From positions 15,770-22,489 of the forward strand of contig DBRM01000028.1 of NCBI GenBank assembly GCA_002305965.1: DNA of 6,720 nucleotides. The letters are read 5' to 3'. The DNA comes from Syntrophomonas sp. UBA1368 (GTDB lineage Bacteria > Bacillota > Syntrophomonadia > Syntrophomonadales > Syntrophomonadaceae). The translations under genes and the position numbers were made by a program. Every line of letters starts with the position of its first letter. Position 1 is the stretch's first letter. This document shows, piece after piece, positions 1 to 5,057 of this stretch. The notes below the pieces were generated by a model, which was not told the origin of the DNA, ran no database searches, and was given only the letters and a program-made list of their open reading frames with translations.

Positions 1-102
1 TTATTATATTCAATTTATATTTTTCAATTAAGTTTTTGTTAAGCGCAATCAAGGTCTCCTTGGTAATCCCCCACACTGACTAAATAAATATGAAATTAAA
101 CG

Positions 103-131
103 TTGCAAAATTCTTCAAGGCATAATAAAAT
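103..131 (+). promoter_or_regulatory. Predicted sigma-A promoter for the orphan Moco-like riboswitch RNA
   Basis: A -35-like TTGCAA (103-108) and a -10-like TAAAAT (126-131) are separated by exactly 17 bases, in an AT-rich stretch. Transcription would start near 137-140, about 30 bases before the riboswitch aptamer, which is a normal distance for a leader RNA. The -10 matches the consensus at five of six positions and the -35 at four of six. The position relative to the aptamer is the strongest support. It is a prediction from sequence only. Confidence 0.5.
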
Positions 132-165
132 TTTTATAGCTGGAATAAAAATGAACATAGTCTTA

Positions 166-260
166 TATCTCCGAGTTTCACAACCTAAAGGAAACCATGG
201 GTGTGAAGCCGTTGGGTATAACGGGAAACGGTTATGCCTCCCATTATGGAAAGGAGAAGC
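166..260 (+). ncRNA. Moco (molybdenum cofactor) riboswitch-like aptamer, apparently without a downstream gene
   Basis: The sequence carries the series of conserved blocks I associate with the Moco RNA motif: CTCCGAG (169-175), AAAGGAAACC (187-196), GGGAAACGG (223-231), GCCTCCC (236-242) and GGAAAGGAG (248-256). The blocks fit a compact fold. TCTCC (168-172) pairs with GGAGA (253-257) to close the structure, TTCACA (177-182) pairs with TGTGAA (202-207), CCGTT (209-213) pairs with AACGG (220-224, or alternatively 227-231), and CCA/TGG (241-243/247-249) forms a small terminal hairpin. The family senses molybdenum or tungsten cofactor and usually sits in front of molybdate transport, Moco synthesis or Mo-enzyme genes. 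The arm at 209-224 that I take as P3 is present, which would favour Moco over the tungsten-cofactor variant. The consensus was recalled from memory and not scored. The oddity is that nothing codes downstream on this strand. Confidence 0.72.
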
Positions 261-287
261 AAAAAGGCTTGGTAATACAGCCTTTTT
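261..287 (+). promoter_or_regulatory. Hairpin between riboswitch and terminator, likely part of the expression platform
   Basis: AAAAAGGCT (261-269) and AGCCTTTTT (279-287) form a perfect 9-bp stem around a 9-base loop. It starts four bases after the riboswitch closing stem ends at 257. The 3' arm ends in five T residues, so this could be a weak first terminator, or a structure that competes with the aptamer closing stem. The sequence alone does not show which. Confidence 0.5.
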
Positions 288-290
288 CTG

Positions 291-314
291 CCAGACCTTT
301 CGTCTGGTTTTTTT
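291..314 (+). terminator. Strong intrinsic terminator of the riboswitch RNA
   Basis: CCAGAC (291-296) and GTCTGG (302-307) form a perfect 6-bp GC-rich stem with a CTTTC loop, followed directly by seven T residues (308-314). This is a textbook Rho-independent terminator on the plus strand. With the predicted start near 138 it would give an RNA of about 175 bases containing the whole aptamer. Its distance from the aptamer is typical of a riboswitch controlling transcription termination. Confidence 0.85.
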
Positions 315-450
315 GTTCTTTCAGACTTTATCGAGGCCTGGGTAGAATGTTATTTTCTGCTGGTATCCTATGGATAAAGTTAATAAGGGGTTTAAGAGAT
401 TTGAGCGGGACAAATTTATTCCAGTATCCAATCCCAATCTTTTTCTTATA
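315..450. other. Noncoding stretch between the two plus-strand terminators
   Basis: No gene can be supported here on either strand. Short open frames run through it, but they cross the terminators or the riboswitch, lack suitably placed ribosome binding sites and encode no recognisable protein. Apart from the inverted repeat at 325-380, nothing stands out. Bases 1-102 before the riboswitch promoter are also very AT-rich and without a gene. They hold only a small hairpin, CAAGG/CCTTG (50-54/58-62). Confidence 0.5.
325..380. repeat. Inverted repeat ACTTTATC / GATAAAGT with nested pairings
   Basis: ACTTTATC (325-332) and GATAAAGT (373-380) are perfect 8-base inverted repeats 40 bases apart. Between them, GGGTA (341-345) can pair with TATCC (364-368) with one wobble, and AGAA with TTCT nearer the centre. 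The region lies between the two plus-strand terminators. It matches no RNA family I recognise and could be chance in AT-rich DNA. Confidence 0.3.
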
Positions 451-481
451 ACCCTTGTTTTTTTGACAAGGGTCTTTTTTT
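451..481 (+). terminator. Second plus-strand intrinsic terminator, just beyond the 3' end of cbiO
   Basis: ACCCTTGT (451-458) and ACAAGGGT (466-473) form a perfect 8-bp stem with a T-rich 7-base loop. Seven T residues follow (475-481). On the minus strand the same hairpin has no T tract behind it, so it points to termination of plus-strand transcription. It lies about 50 bases from the cbiO stop codon. It would stop any transcript reading through the first terminator from running antisense into cbiO, and may also stabilise the 3' end of the importer mRNA. Confidence 0.75.
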
Positions 482-532
482 CTGCAAACAAGAGAACTGC
501 TTGTACGTGGGGAGGTTATTCCTGTTTCTGAG

Positions 533-1330
533 CTATCCATGGGTATAACGATGTATATGCTCGATATTACCGTGGATATGCGAATATTCATCAATTAAAT
601 TGACCGCTGTTAATAATTCATGATTCTCAACTATTTCTTCAGTTAAGCCGTCGCAAACCAGTTCATGTGACTCTGCCAGCACCAGGGAACGGGTGGTCAA
701 AACATGAGCCAATTCCAGATTATGTGTGGACACGATGATAGTACGTCCCTTGAGGTTCAGTTTCAGCAGCAGCTCCACCAGCCACTTTTCTGTTTTTGGG
801 TCCAGTCCGCTGGTTGGTTCGTCCAGTATTAAAACTTCCGGATTTAGCACCAGCACTGAAGCGATCGCCACTTTTTTCTTTTCTCCGCCGCTTAAACGAT
901 GGGGTGACCGGTCACGCAGGTTTTCGAGCTGGAGCATTTCCAGCACATCTTCCACCCGTTGCTTTACTACCTTTGTAGTAAATCCCATTTGTAAAGGACC
1001 GTAAGCTATCTCATCCCATACCCTGGTTGTAAAGAGCTGCACCTCAGAATTCTGGAATATATATCCCACCTTGAGGTGATACTTCTGAGAAAAGGCATCA
1101 TCTTCCATGCGCTGTTCATTTATCTCCTGTCCATATGCTTTAAATATTCCCTGCTGAGGGAATATTAAGCCGCTCATCATTTTCAGCAAGGTGGATTTTC
1201 CCGATCCATTGGCACCCAATAAAGCAACCGTCTCCCCGCTGTATATTTTGAAGCTAAGTTTATTAAAAACAGGCTGACCTGGTACATAACCAAAAGATAC
1301 ATTATCAAATGCAAATAAAACCTGTGGCAA
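533..1330 (-). CDS. cbiO: ECF-type nickel/cobalt importer ATPase (CbiO/NikO)
   Basis: This ATP-binding subunit of an energy-coupling-factor metal importer hydrolyses ATP on the cytoplasmic side and drives uptake through CbiQ and CbiM. The 265 residues hold all ABC ATPase motifs: Walker A GANGSGKST (39-47), Q-loop FQN (92-94), signature LSGGE (146-150), Walker B VLILDEP (166-172) and switch His in STH (201-203). The length is close to normal for CbiO. The C-terminus ends in a short histidine-rich tail with five His between residues 251 and 264, which may bind metal. The frame starts at a TTG with AAAGGGA seven bases upstream; the nearby ATG at 1337 is out of frame. It is the last gene of the cbiM-nikN-cbiQ-cbiO run, 72 bases after cbiQ. 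That gap holds a small hairpin (1362-1376) but no terminator. Nickel versus cobalt cannot be told from this subunit. Confidence 0.93.
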   Translation of the reverse strand: MPQVLFAFDNVSFGYVPGQPVFNKLSFKIYSGETVALLGANGSGKSTLLKMMSGLIFPQQGIFKAYGQEINEQRMEDDAFSQKYHLKVGYIFQNSEVQLFTTRVWDEIAYGPLQMGFTTKVVKQRVEDVLEMLQLENLRDRSPHRLSGGEKKKVAIASVLVLNPEVLILDEPTSGLDPKTEKWLVELLLKLNLKGRTIIVSTHNLELAHVLTTRSLVLAESHELVCDGLTEEIVENHELLTAVNLIDEYSHIHGNIEHIHRYTHG

Positions 1331-1402
1331 AATAACATCCCTTTCCTACGTCAATATTAAGCTGATCGCCAATCAGAACTTTCTTTACCTGGCAACTGCT
1401 GA

Positions 1403-2278
1403 TCATTCGATTTCGCTGGTTATATATACTGCCTGTCCGGTGTAGCCGCGGGCTCTCATAGCAAGATAAATCTCGTCTGTCATTTCCATGCTTTTGGCAA
1501 ACAAAGCCGCAATCGAAGACCCAACCTGTTCACGTTTCGCTGATAATGATAGATTTCCTACCGTTCTAAGTTGACGAGCTTCAAACATTTCTATGGATAA
1601 AGTCAGAAGCAGTACCAGATATCGATAGCTCATCTCCAGTATCATCACCATTAAAGCTGGAATTCCCATGACTTGCATTGATTTAAACAGCCTGGCCGCC
1701 GGAGTAGTCATCACCAGCAAAACCCCCAGAGATAATGAGATCCCTATGCGCAGACATAATCTGAGCCCTGCCGTCAAACCTTGCTGGCTGATGTAGAGGC
1801 TGGCTGGGATGTCAATGCCTGCCAGCACTGATTGCTGGGTGCTCTCATAGATCATAATCAGCGGTTTTCCATCGATAAAAATATTTAACATGGCTGGTAT
1901 GCTAATCAACAGCGTTATGAGGGGAATAACCCCCCAAATACGCTTTTGCATGGTCAAAACCGGTATACGGGCAATCCGCATTAATATTATTGTAAAAAGC
2001 CAAACTCCCAATAGAATTGGAATGCTCCTGACAAACCCCACAGCCAGAACCAGCAGAACCACGATAACGAATTTTAAACGTGCATCCAGTTGCTGCAGAA
2101 TGCCCTGCCGGCCGGCAAAACTTTCTGTCATCAATTCATCGGCAATATTTTGTTTCATGCGGCGGATACTTTTCACCAGGAAATTGGCACGCCGGCCAGG
2201 GGAAGAATTTACCTGTTCCTGGCAGCCGGTTTTCTCCATCCATTCTGGCAGCTGCAAATAATTTTCTTCTGCTGTCAT
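1403..2278 (-). CDS. cbiQ: ECF importer transmembrane coupling protein (CbiQ/NikQ)
   Basis: This is the T component of the metal importer, a membrane protein that links the ATPase to the substrate-binding CbiM. The 291 residues begin with a polar segment of about 65 residues, then LDARLKF (64-70) at the entry to the first membrane helix. Hydrophobic helices follow at roughly 69-87, 88-105, 115-135, 176-192 and 205-228. The two T-component coupling motifs are visible: ARQLRTVG (234-241) and AMRARG (273-278), where the Ala-Arg-Gly helix docks on the ATPase. The N-terminal segment is longer than in minimal CbiQ proteins. I believe similar extensions occur in clostridial members, but this is from memory. 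An ATG start with AGGAG about ten bases upstream is used. The gene starts 18 bases after the PDGLE/NikN-like gene. Confidence 0.9.
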   Translation of the reverse strand: MTAEENYLQLPEWMEKTGCQEQVNSSPGRRANFLVKSIRRMKQNIADELMTESFAGRQGILQQLDARLKFVIVVLLVLAVGFVRSIPILLGVWLFTIILMRIARIPVLTMQKRIWGVIPLITLLISIPAMLNIFIDGKPLIMIYESTQQSVLAGIDIPASLYISQQGLTAGLRLCLRIGISLSLGVLLVMTTPAARLFKSMQVMGIPALMVMILEMSYRYLVLLLTLSIEMFEARQLRTVGNLSLSAKREQVGSSIAALFAKSMEMTDEIYLAMRARGYTGQAVYITSEIE

Positions 2279-2296
2279 TTTTGTTTAACTCCTGTT

Positions 2297-2611
2297 CTAA
2301 TCTTTTACCACTTTTCCAAACAGCAGCATTAAACCTGCTGCCAGCGCTGTACCAACGACAGCTGATAAAATGTATCCCAGGGCAGAATGCAATAAACTTC
2401 CATCAAAGCCAGCAATTGCGTAATCAGCTAATGGGGCATGGCTCCATATATCAGCCATCTTCTGCAGACCCGACGGTATAAAACCAACTTCATCCATCAA
2501 TTGATCGATACCCCATTCACCAAAAGCTGTACCGCTGGCCAGCAGGCCTAAAGGGGTTAAAATGATCAAAACGCCTAAACCCAACCACAATTTGCGGTAT
2601 CTTTTAAACAT
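2297..2611 (-). CDS. PDGLE/NikN-like small membrane subunit of the nickel/cobalt importer
   Basis: This 104-residue protein has two membrane helices (about 8-25 and 79-98) flanking an external loop. The loop holds GTAFGEWG (27-34), GFIPSGLQ (43-50) and PLADYAIAG (60-68). PDGLE-domain proteins typically show the PLADY pattern and lie beside CbiM/NikM, where they take the place of CbiN. The literal PDGLE sequence itself is not present, so this is a divergent member. The start codon overlaps the cbiM stop (shared ATGTTTAA, 2604-2611), a sign of translational coupling. GGAGG (2621-2625) lies nine bases upstream inside the end of cbiM. In published classifications of these importers, NikN-type subunits go with nickel and CbiN with cobalt, so this gene mildly favours nickel. 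Confidence 0.8.
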   Translation of the reverse strand: MFKRYRKLWLGLGVLIILTPLGLLASGTAFGEWGIDQLMDEVGFIPSGLQKMADIWSHAPLADYAIAGFDGSLLHSALGYILSAVVGTALAAGLMLLFGKVVKD

Positions 2612-3323
2612 TTTGTGATACCTCCAATGCTAAATTATTTCCAGCCTGATCCTGTTCAGAGAGCAAGTCAGGATAATTGGCTCCTATGAAACGAAGGCCT
2701 AAAGAGGTCACCAATGCTTCCACCGGACCAGCCAGCAATAGATGTTCAGACATCATGGCAGCGACTGCCACTTTGATGGGATACATAAAGTAAAGCGGGG
2801 TACCGTCAGCGGACTGAAACAGATGATATTGGGAGCCAAACTCCAAAGCAGTAAATAATGCAGCCATATTCAGGCCGACATATCCTGCCAGTGCAGCGGC
2901 TGCCAGTCCTCGCCCGGAACCTGCCGCTGCATTTCCTTTAACCAATTTGTAAATCAAATAACCGGTCAATGGCATAACGAAGGCGATGTTGAAACAGTTG
3001 GCACCAACCGCCAAAATTCCACCGTCACCAAAAACCAGGGCTTGAATAATAAGCGCAGTCGATACCCCCAGACAAGCTGCCCAGGGGCCCAAGAGGATGG
3101 AAAGCAACACTGCCCCCGTTGCATGTGCTGAACTCCCCCCGGGTATCGGCAAGTTAAACATCATGATTGTAAAAGAGAAAGCAGCACCTATGGCTAATAT
3201 TGGAACATGCTTCTTTTTTACCTTCTGTTTTACTTTCTTTACTGCCGCCCCCCATACCGGTACCATTATCGCCATGAAAGGCAAAGCTGTCTGCGGACTT
3301 AAATAACCATCCGGAATATGCAT
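2604..3323 (-). CDS. cbiM: ECF importer substrate-binding membrane protein CbiM/NikM
   Basis: This integral membrane S component binds the metal ion. The 239 residues start with MHIPDGYLSP. In NikM of known structure the ion is held by the free amino group of Met1, by His2 and by His67. This protein has His2 and, numbered from this Met, His67 in GGSSAHATG, so the start choice and metal-site spacing agree well. Other family signatures are GANCFNIAFVMPL (108-120) and AGPVEALVTSLGL (198-210). The frame stays open for 71 more codons upstream, but that extension lacks a signal peptidase site before the Met-His and its first Met has no clear ribosome binding site. AGGGGG lies seven bases before the chosen ATG. 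The gene is preceded by a 271-base noncoding leader with a terminator and followed by the overlapping PDGLE gene. No cobalamin riboswitch is visible in the leader, another weak hint towards nickel. Confidence 0.92.
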   Translation of the reverse strand: MHIPDGYLSPQTALPFMAIMVPVWGAAVKKVKQKVKKKHVPILAIGAAFSFTIMMFNLPIPGGSSAHATGAVLLSILLGPWAACLGVSTALIIQALVFGDGGILAVGANCFNIAFVMPLTGYLIYKLVKGNAAAGSGRGLAAAALAGYVGLNMAALFTALEFGSQYHLFQSADGTPLYFMYPIKVAVAAMMSEHLLLAGPVEALVTSLGLRFIGANYPDLLSEQDQAGNNLALEVSQNV

Positions 3324-3330
3324 TTTCCAA

Positions 3331-3336
3331 CCCCCT
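3331..3336 (-). promoter_or_regulatory. Ribosome binding site that decides the cbiM start
   Basis: AGGGGG seven bases upstream of the ATG at 3323 supports translation beginning at Met-His rather than at an in-frame Met farther upstream. A free N-terminal Met-His is needed for metal binding in this family. Confidence 0.7.
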
Positions 3337-3412
3337 TCAAAAATTAAACATATAGTTCGGTTTTCAGGCTCATTCGTCCGGGAGCATCTGGACATGATAA
3401 GACAACAAGCAC

Positions 3413-3460
3413 AAAAAACCATGAAAAACATCAGCGGATACACCGCTAATACCTTCATGG
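3413..3460 (-). terminator. Intrinsic terminator or attenuator in the cbiM leader
   Basis: Read on the minus strand, CCATGAA (3460-3454) pairs with TTCATGG (3425-3419) as a perfect 7-bp outer stem. Inside it AGCGG/CCGCT (3447-3443/3437-3433) forms a second 5-bp hairpin. Six T residues (3418-3413) follow directly. It lies about 90 bases before the cbiM start, between the CooT-DUF4198 gene and the importer genes. It could simply end the upstream transcription unit, or act as an attenuator that sets importer expression. No known riboswitch aptamer is recognisable just upstream. Confidence 0.65.
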
Positions 3461-3594
3461 CATGATTGATAGTATTGAATTTTACTTTTATCCTTGACTT
3501 TGAAATAAAATTTGAGCGCGCTTTCATAGCGAGCATTAATTCTCTTTATTCGCTGTCAGATTTTCGTTTCCTGCTATTTAGATTTATTTTCCGC

Positions 3595-4395
3595 TTAAAA
3601 ACTTTTTACCAGGGTAAATGTGCTGATAATATTTTCATCCGTAACCGAAAACAAATAATTCCCGCGGGCTGTAAGGAACAATTTCGCCCGGCCTGTTTCA
3701 TCGGTTGTCAAATGATGAGGATAATCGCGATTTTTCGTACTGCTGTAAGTAGCTTTTACCTCAGCGCCGGCTAAGGGAATGCCATTTTTGAGTACCTGGA
3801 TCTCATAGTTTTCTCCCATACGGGCGTGGCTGTAATCAGTGGGAATGATCTCCAACGGCAGTCCGATGGGTTGGGTGCCGTGGTGGTGATGATGCCCAAC
3901 TTCCACCAGAACAGCAGCATAACGTTCCTGTTCCCCTTTTTCATGAACATAAATTTGAGCCAGGCCGTCTATTTCTTCCGTCAGGTTTATTTCTCCCTGG
4001 TTATGATGGGCATGTAGTTCCAATTCCCGGGTGCCTTCCGGTTTGACGATATAAGCTTTTGGGTCTTTTAATTCCGCCTGGCTGTCAGCTTGCATGTTAT
4101 ATCCCTTATTTAGCTTGATTATTACCGCTTCCCCCGGATGAAAATGACCATGGGCCGTTTCGGGTTCCAGCCATATTTCAGTGTGACGCTGAACCGGCTC
4201 TTCCGGTACGGCTTCCAGGATCACCCGGTGGCGTACCAGTTCCATTTCTCTGATGCGGGCCTTCACCACCCGTCTTTCTCCAAAAATATTTTCCATAAAA
4301 ATCTGGTTATCTTCACCCGGAATGATACGGTCCACGCTTTCCATCAAGAGTTCTTCCTGCCCGTCCCGGTGAAGATATACATTCGCTTCGCACAT
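3595..4395 (-). CDS. CooT nickel-binding domain fused to a His-rich DUF4198 (NikK-like) domain
   Basis: The 266-residue product appears to join two metal-related families. Residues 1-64 resemble CooT, a small protein that binds nickel through an N-terminal Met-Cys and helps nickel insertion into CO dehydrogenase: the protein starts MCEANVYL, then has LLMESVDRI (16-24), ENIFGERRVV (35-44) and HRVILE (56-61). Residues about 70-266 resemble DUF4198, the family of the extracytoplasmic nickel importer accessory NikK, with GLPLEIIP (178-185) and GIPLAGAEVKATY (205-217). Three His clusters occur: HGHFH (82-86), HAHH (128-131) and HHHHH (168-172). No signal peptide or membrane helix is visible, so it is predicted cytoplasmic, unlike NikK. 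An ATG at 4410 is possible, but GGAGG (4404-4408) sits eight bases before the ATG at 4395, and only that start gives the Met-Cys terminus. It follows the FmdE gene by 18 bases. A role in nickel storage or delivery is inferred. Confidence 0.8.
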   Translation of the reverse strand: MCEANVYLHRDGQEELLMESVDRIIPGEDNQIFMENIFGERRVVKARIREMELVRHRVILEAVPEEPVQRHTEIWLEPETAHGHFHPGEAVIIKLNKGYNMQADSQAELKDPKAYIVKPEGTRELELHAHHNQGEINLTEEIDGLAQIYVHEKGEQERYAAVLVEVGHHHHHGTQPIGLPLEIIPTDYSHARMGENYEIQVLKNGIPLAGAEVKATYSSTKNRDYPHHLTTDETGRAKLFLTARGNYLFSVTDENIISTFTLVKSF

Positions 4396-4403
4396 AGGCC
4401 TGT

Positions 4404-4408
4404 CCTCC
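4404..4408 (-). promoter_or_regulatory. Ribosome binding site that decides the CooT-DUF4198 start
   Basis: GGAGG lies eight bases before the ATG at 4395. It overlaps the alternative upstream start at 4410, so the second ATG is the better start. The protein then begins Met-Cys, as CooT needs for nickel binding. Confidence 0.75.
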
Positions 4409-4413
4409 ATCTT

Positions 4414-4998
4414 TTATACACAATCAGGGCAAACATAATTCTGCCCATTTCTGATCGCCCGGGGTTCCATAACGCCTTCCCCGCATACGGAGCATTGCAC
4501 GGTAGGATATATCTCCGCTTTGGCGGGGAAAGAAAAATCGATGTCCCGCCATGTAAAAAGCTCTTCAAAGGGAGTACTCATCAACCTTTCAAAAATAGCT
4601 CCCAAAAGATTTTCCGCTTCTGCAGATTCTGCCTCATTCAGACTATCCTTGCGTTTCAATTCACGATAACGCAAAGAGTCAGGATGAGACTGCGGTTTGT
4701 ATTTTTGTGCGATCCGCACCGCCCGTCTTTTTTCCCGGCTGGCAATGGTGTAAACGTTTTTGCCATAGTCCTTAAAGATCAGATTGCCTTTGCCAAAAGT
4801 ACAGCCTAATATTGATTGGATCGCATCCACTCCGCAGGAATTGGTTTCGACCACTGCTAATAATTCTTCATCCTGATCCGGGTCTATATCCAGGTATTTT
4901 TGGGCAAATTCTGCTGCCCTTACTCCCATCAAAAGACCGGGACATATATGGCCGTGAAACTGGATCGCCTTTTCCAGCGGCGGCATATCTTTACACAT
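4414..4998 (-). CDS. FmdE-family protein with C-terminal zinc ribbon
   Basis: The family is named after subunit E associated with molybdenum formylmethanofuran dehydrogenase of methanogens. Bacterial members occur without that enzyme and their role is not established. The 194 residues show the signature FHGHICPG (14-21), with potential metal ligands His15, His17 and Cys19, then ETNSCG (51-56) and ILGCTFGKGN (63-72). The central part is charged and helical. The C-terminus is a zinc ribbon with CxxC pairs at Cys169/Cys172 and Cys190/Cys193. The ATG start has AGGAG (5005-5009) six bases upstream. It is the middle gene of the DUF3842 - FmdE - CooT-DUF4198 run, with gaps of 59 and 18 bases. Its place beside nickel genes suggests metal handling or metalloenzyme maturation, which is inference. 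No formylmethanofuran dehydrogenase genes are in the window. Confidence 0.88.
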   Translation of the reverse strand: MCKDMPPLEKAIQFHGHICPGLLMGVRAAEFAQKYLDIDPDQDEELLAVVETNSCGVDAIQSILGCTFGKGNLIFKDYGKNVYTIASREKRRAVRIAQKYKPQSHPDSLRYRELKRKDSLNEAESAEAENLLGAIFERLMSTPFEELFTWRDIDFSFPAKAEIYPTVQCSVCGEGVMEPRAIRNGQNYVCPDCV

Positions 4999-5057
4999 GT
5001 ATCTCTCCTGCCTTTCTCGTTTCTGTTTGTCTATGCGAATGCTTTTATGTATTTTTT

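Larger units (their letters stand above)
3324..3594 (-). other. Noncoding leader region upstream of cbiM
   Basis: This 271-base gap separates the CooT-DUF4198 gene from cbiM in an otherwise tightly packed gene group. It holds the terminator-like structure at 3413-3460 and an imperfect GC-rich hairpin around 3516-3534. There is no cobalamin riboswitch core and no nickel/cobalt riboswitch pattern that I can recognise. No convincing promoter was found. An open frame continuous with cbiM crosses it and encodes a hydrophobic stretch, but this is judged not to be translated as part of CbiM. Confidence 0.45.

Noticed and set aside
50..62. CAAGG/CCTTG hairpin as a terminator of an upstream gene
   Set aside because: The stem has 5 bp with a 3-base loop and no T tract on either side, so termination is not supported.
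103..345. Plus-strand open frame of 80 codons at the left end
   Set aside because: It begins at the -35 box of the predicted promoter, covers the aptamer and terminator, and has no ribosome binding site.
197..451. Plus-strand open frame of 84 codons with an AAGGA-like site before its ATG
   Set aside because: It starts inside the riboswitch, using a conserved aptamer block as a false ribosome binding site, and runs through a strong terminator. The product resembles nothing known to me.
328..594. Minus-strand open frame of 88 codons beyond cbiO
   Set aside because: It overlaps the end of cbiO in another frame, runs through the terminator hairpin and has no protein-like pattern.
509..598. GGGGAGG on the plus strand followed by a 19-codon open frame from 539
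   Set aside because: The distance from the ribosome binding site to the ATG is more than 20 bases, and the frame is antisense to the end of cbiO. Chance is the simplest explanation.
3324..3594. Cobalamin riboswitch before cbiM
   Set aside because: Such riboswitches often precede cobalt cbiM operons, so I looked for one. No B12 box or other conserved core could be found on the minus strand.
4138..4809. Long plus-strand open frame of 223 codons opposite FmdE and CooT-DUF4198
   Set aside because: It lies antisense to two genes with clear family motifs and strong ribosome binding sites. Its translation has no recognisable domain and is a shadow frame.
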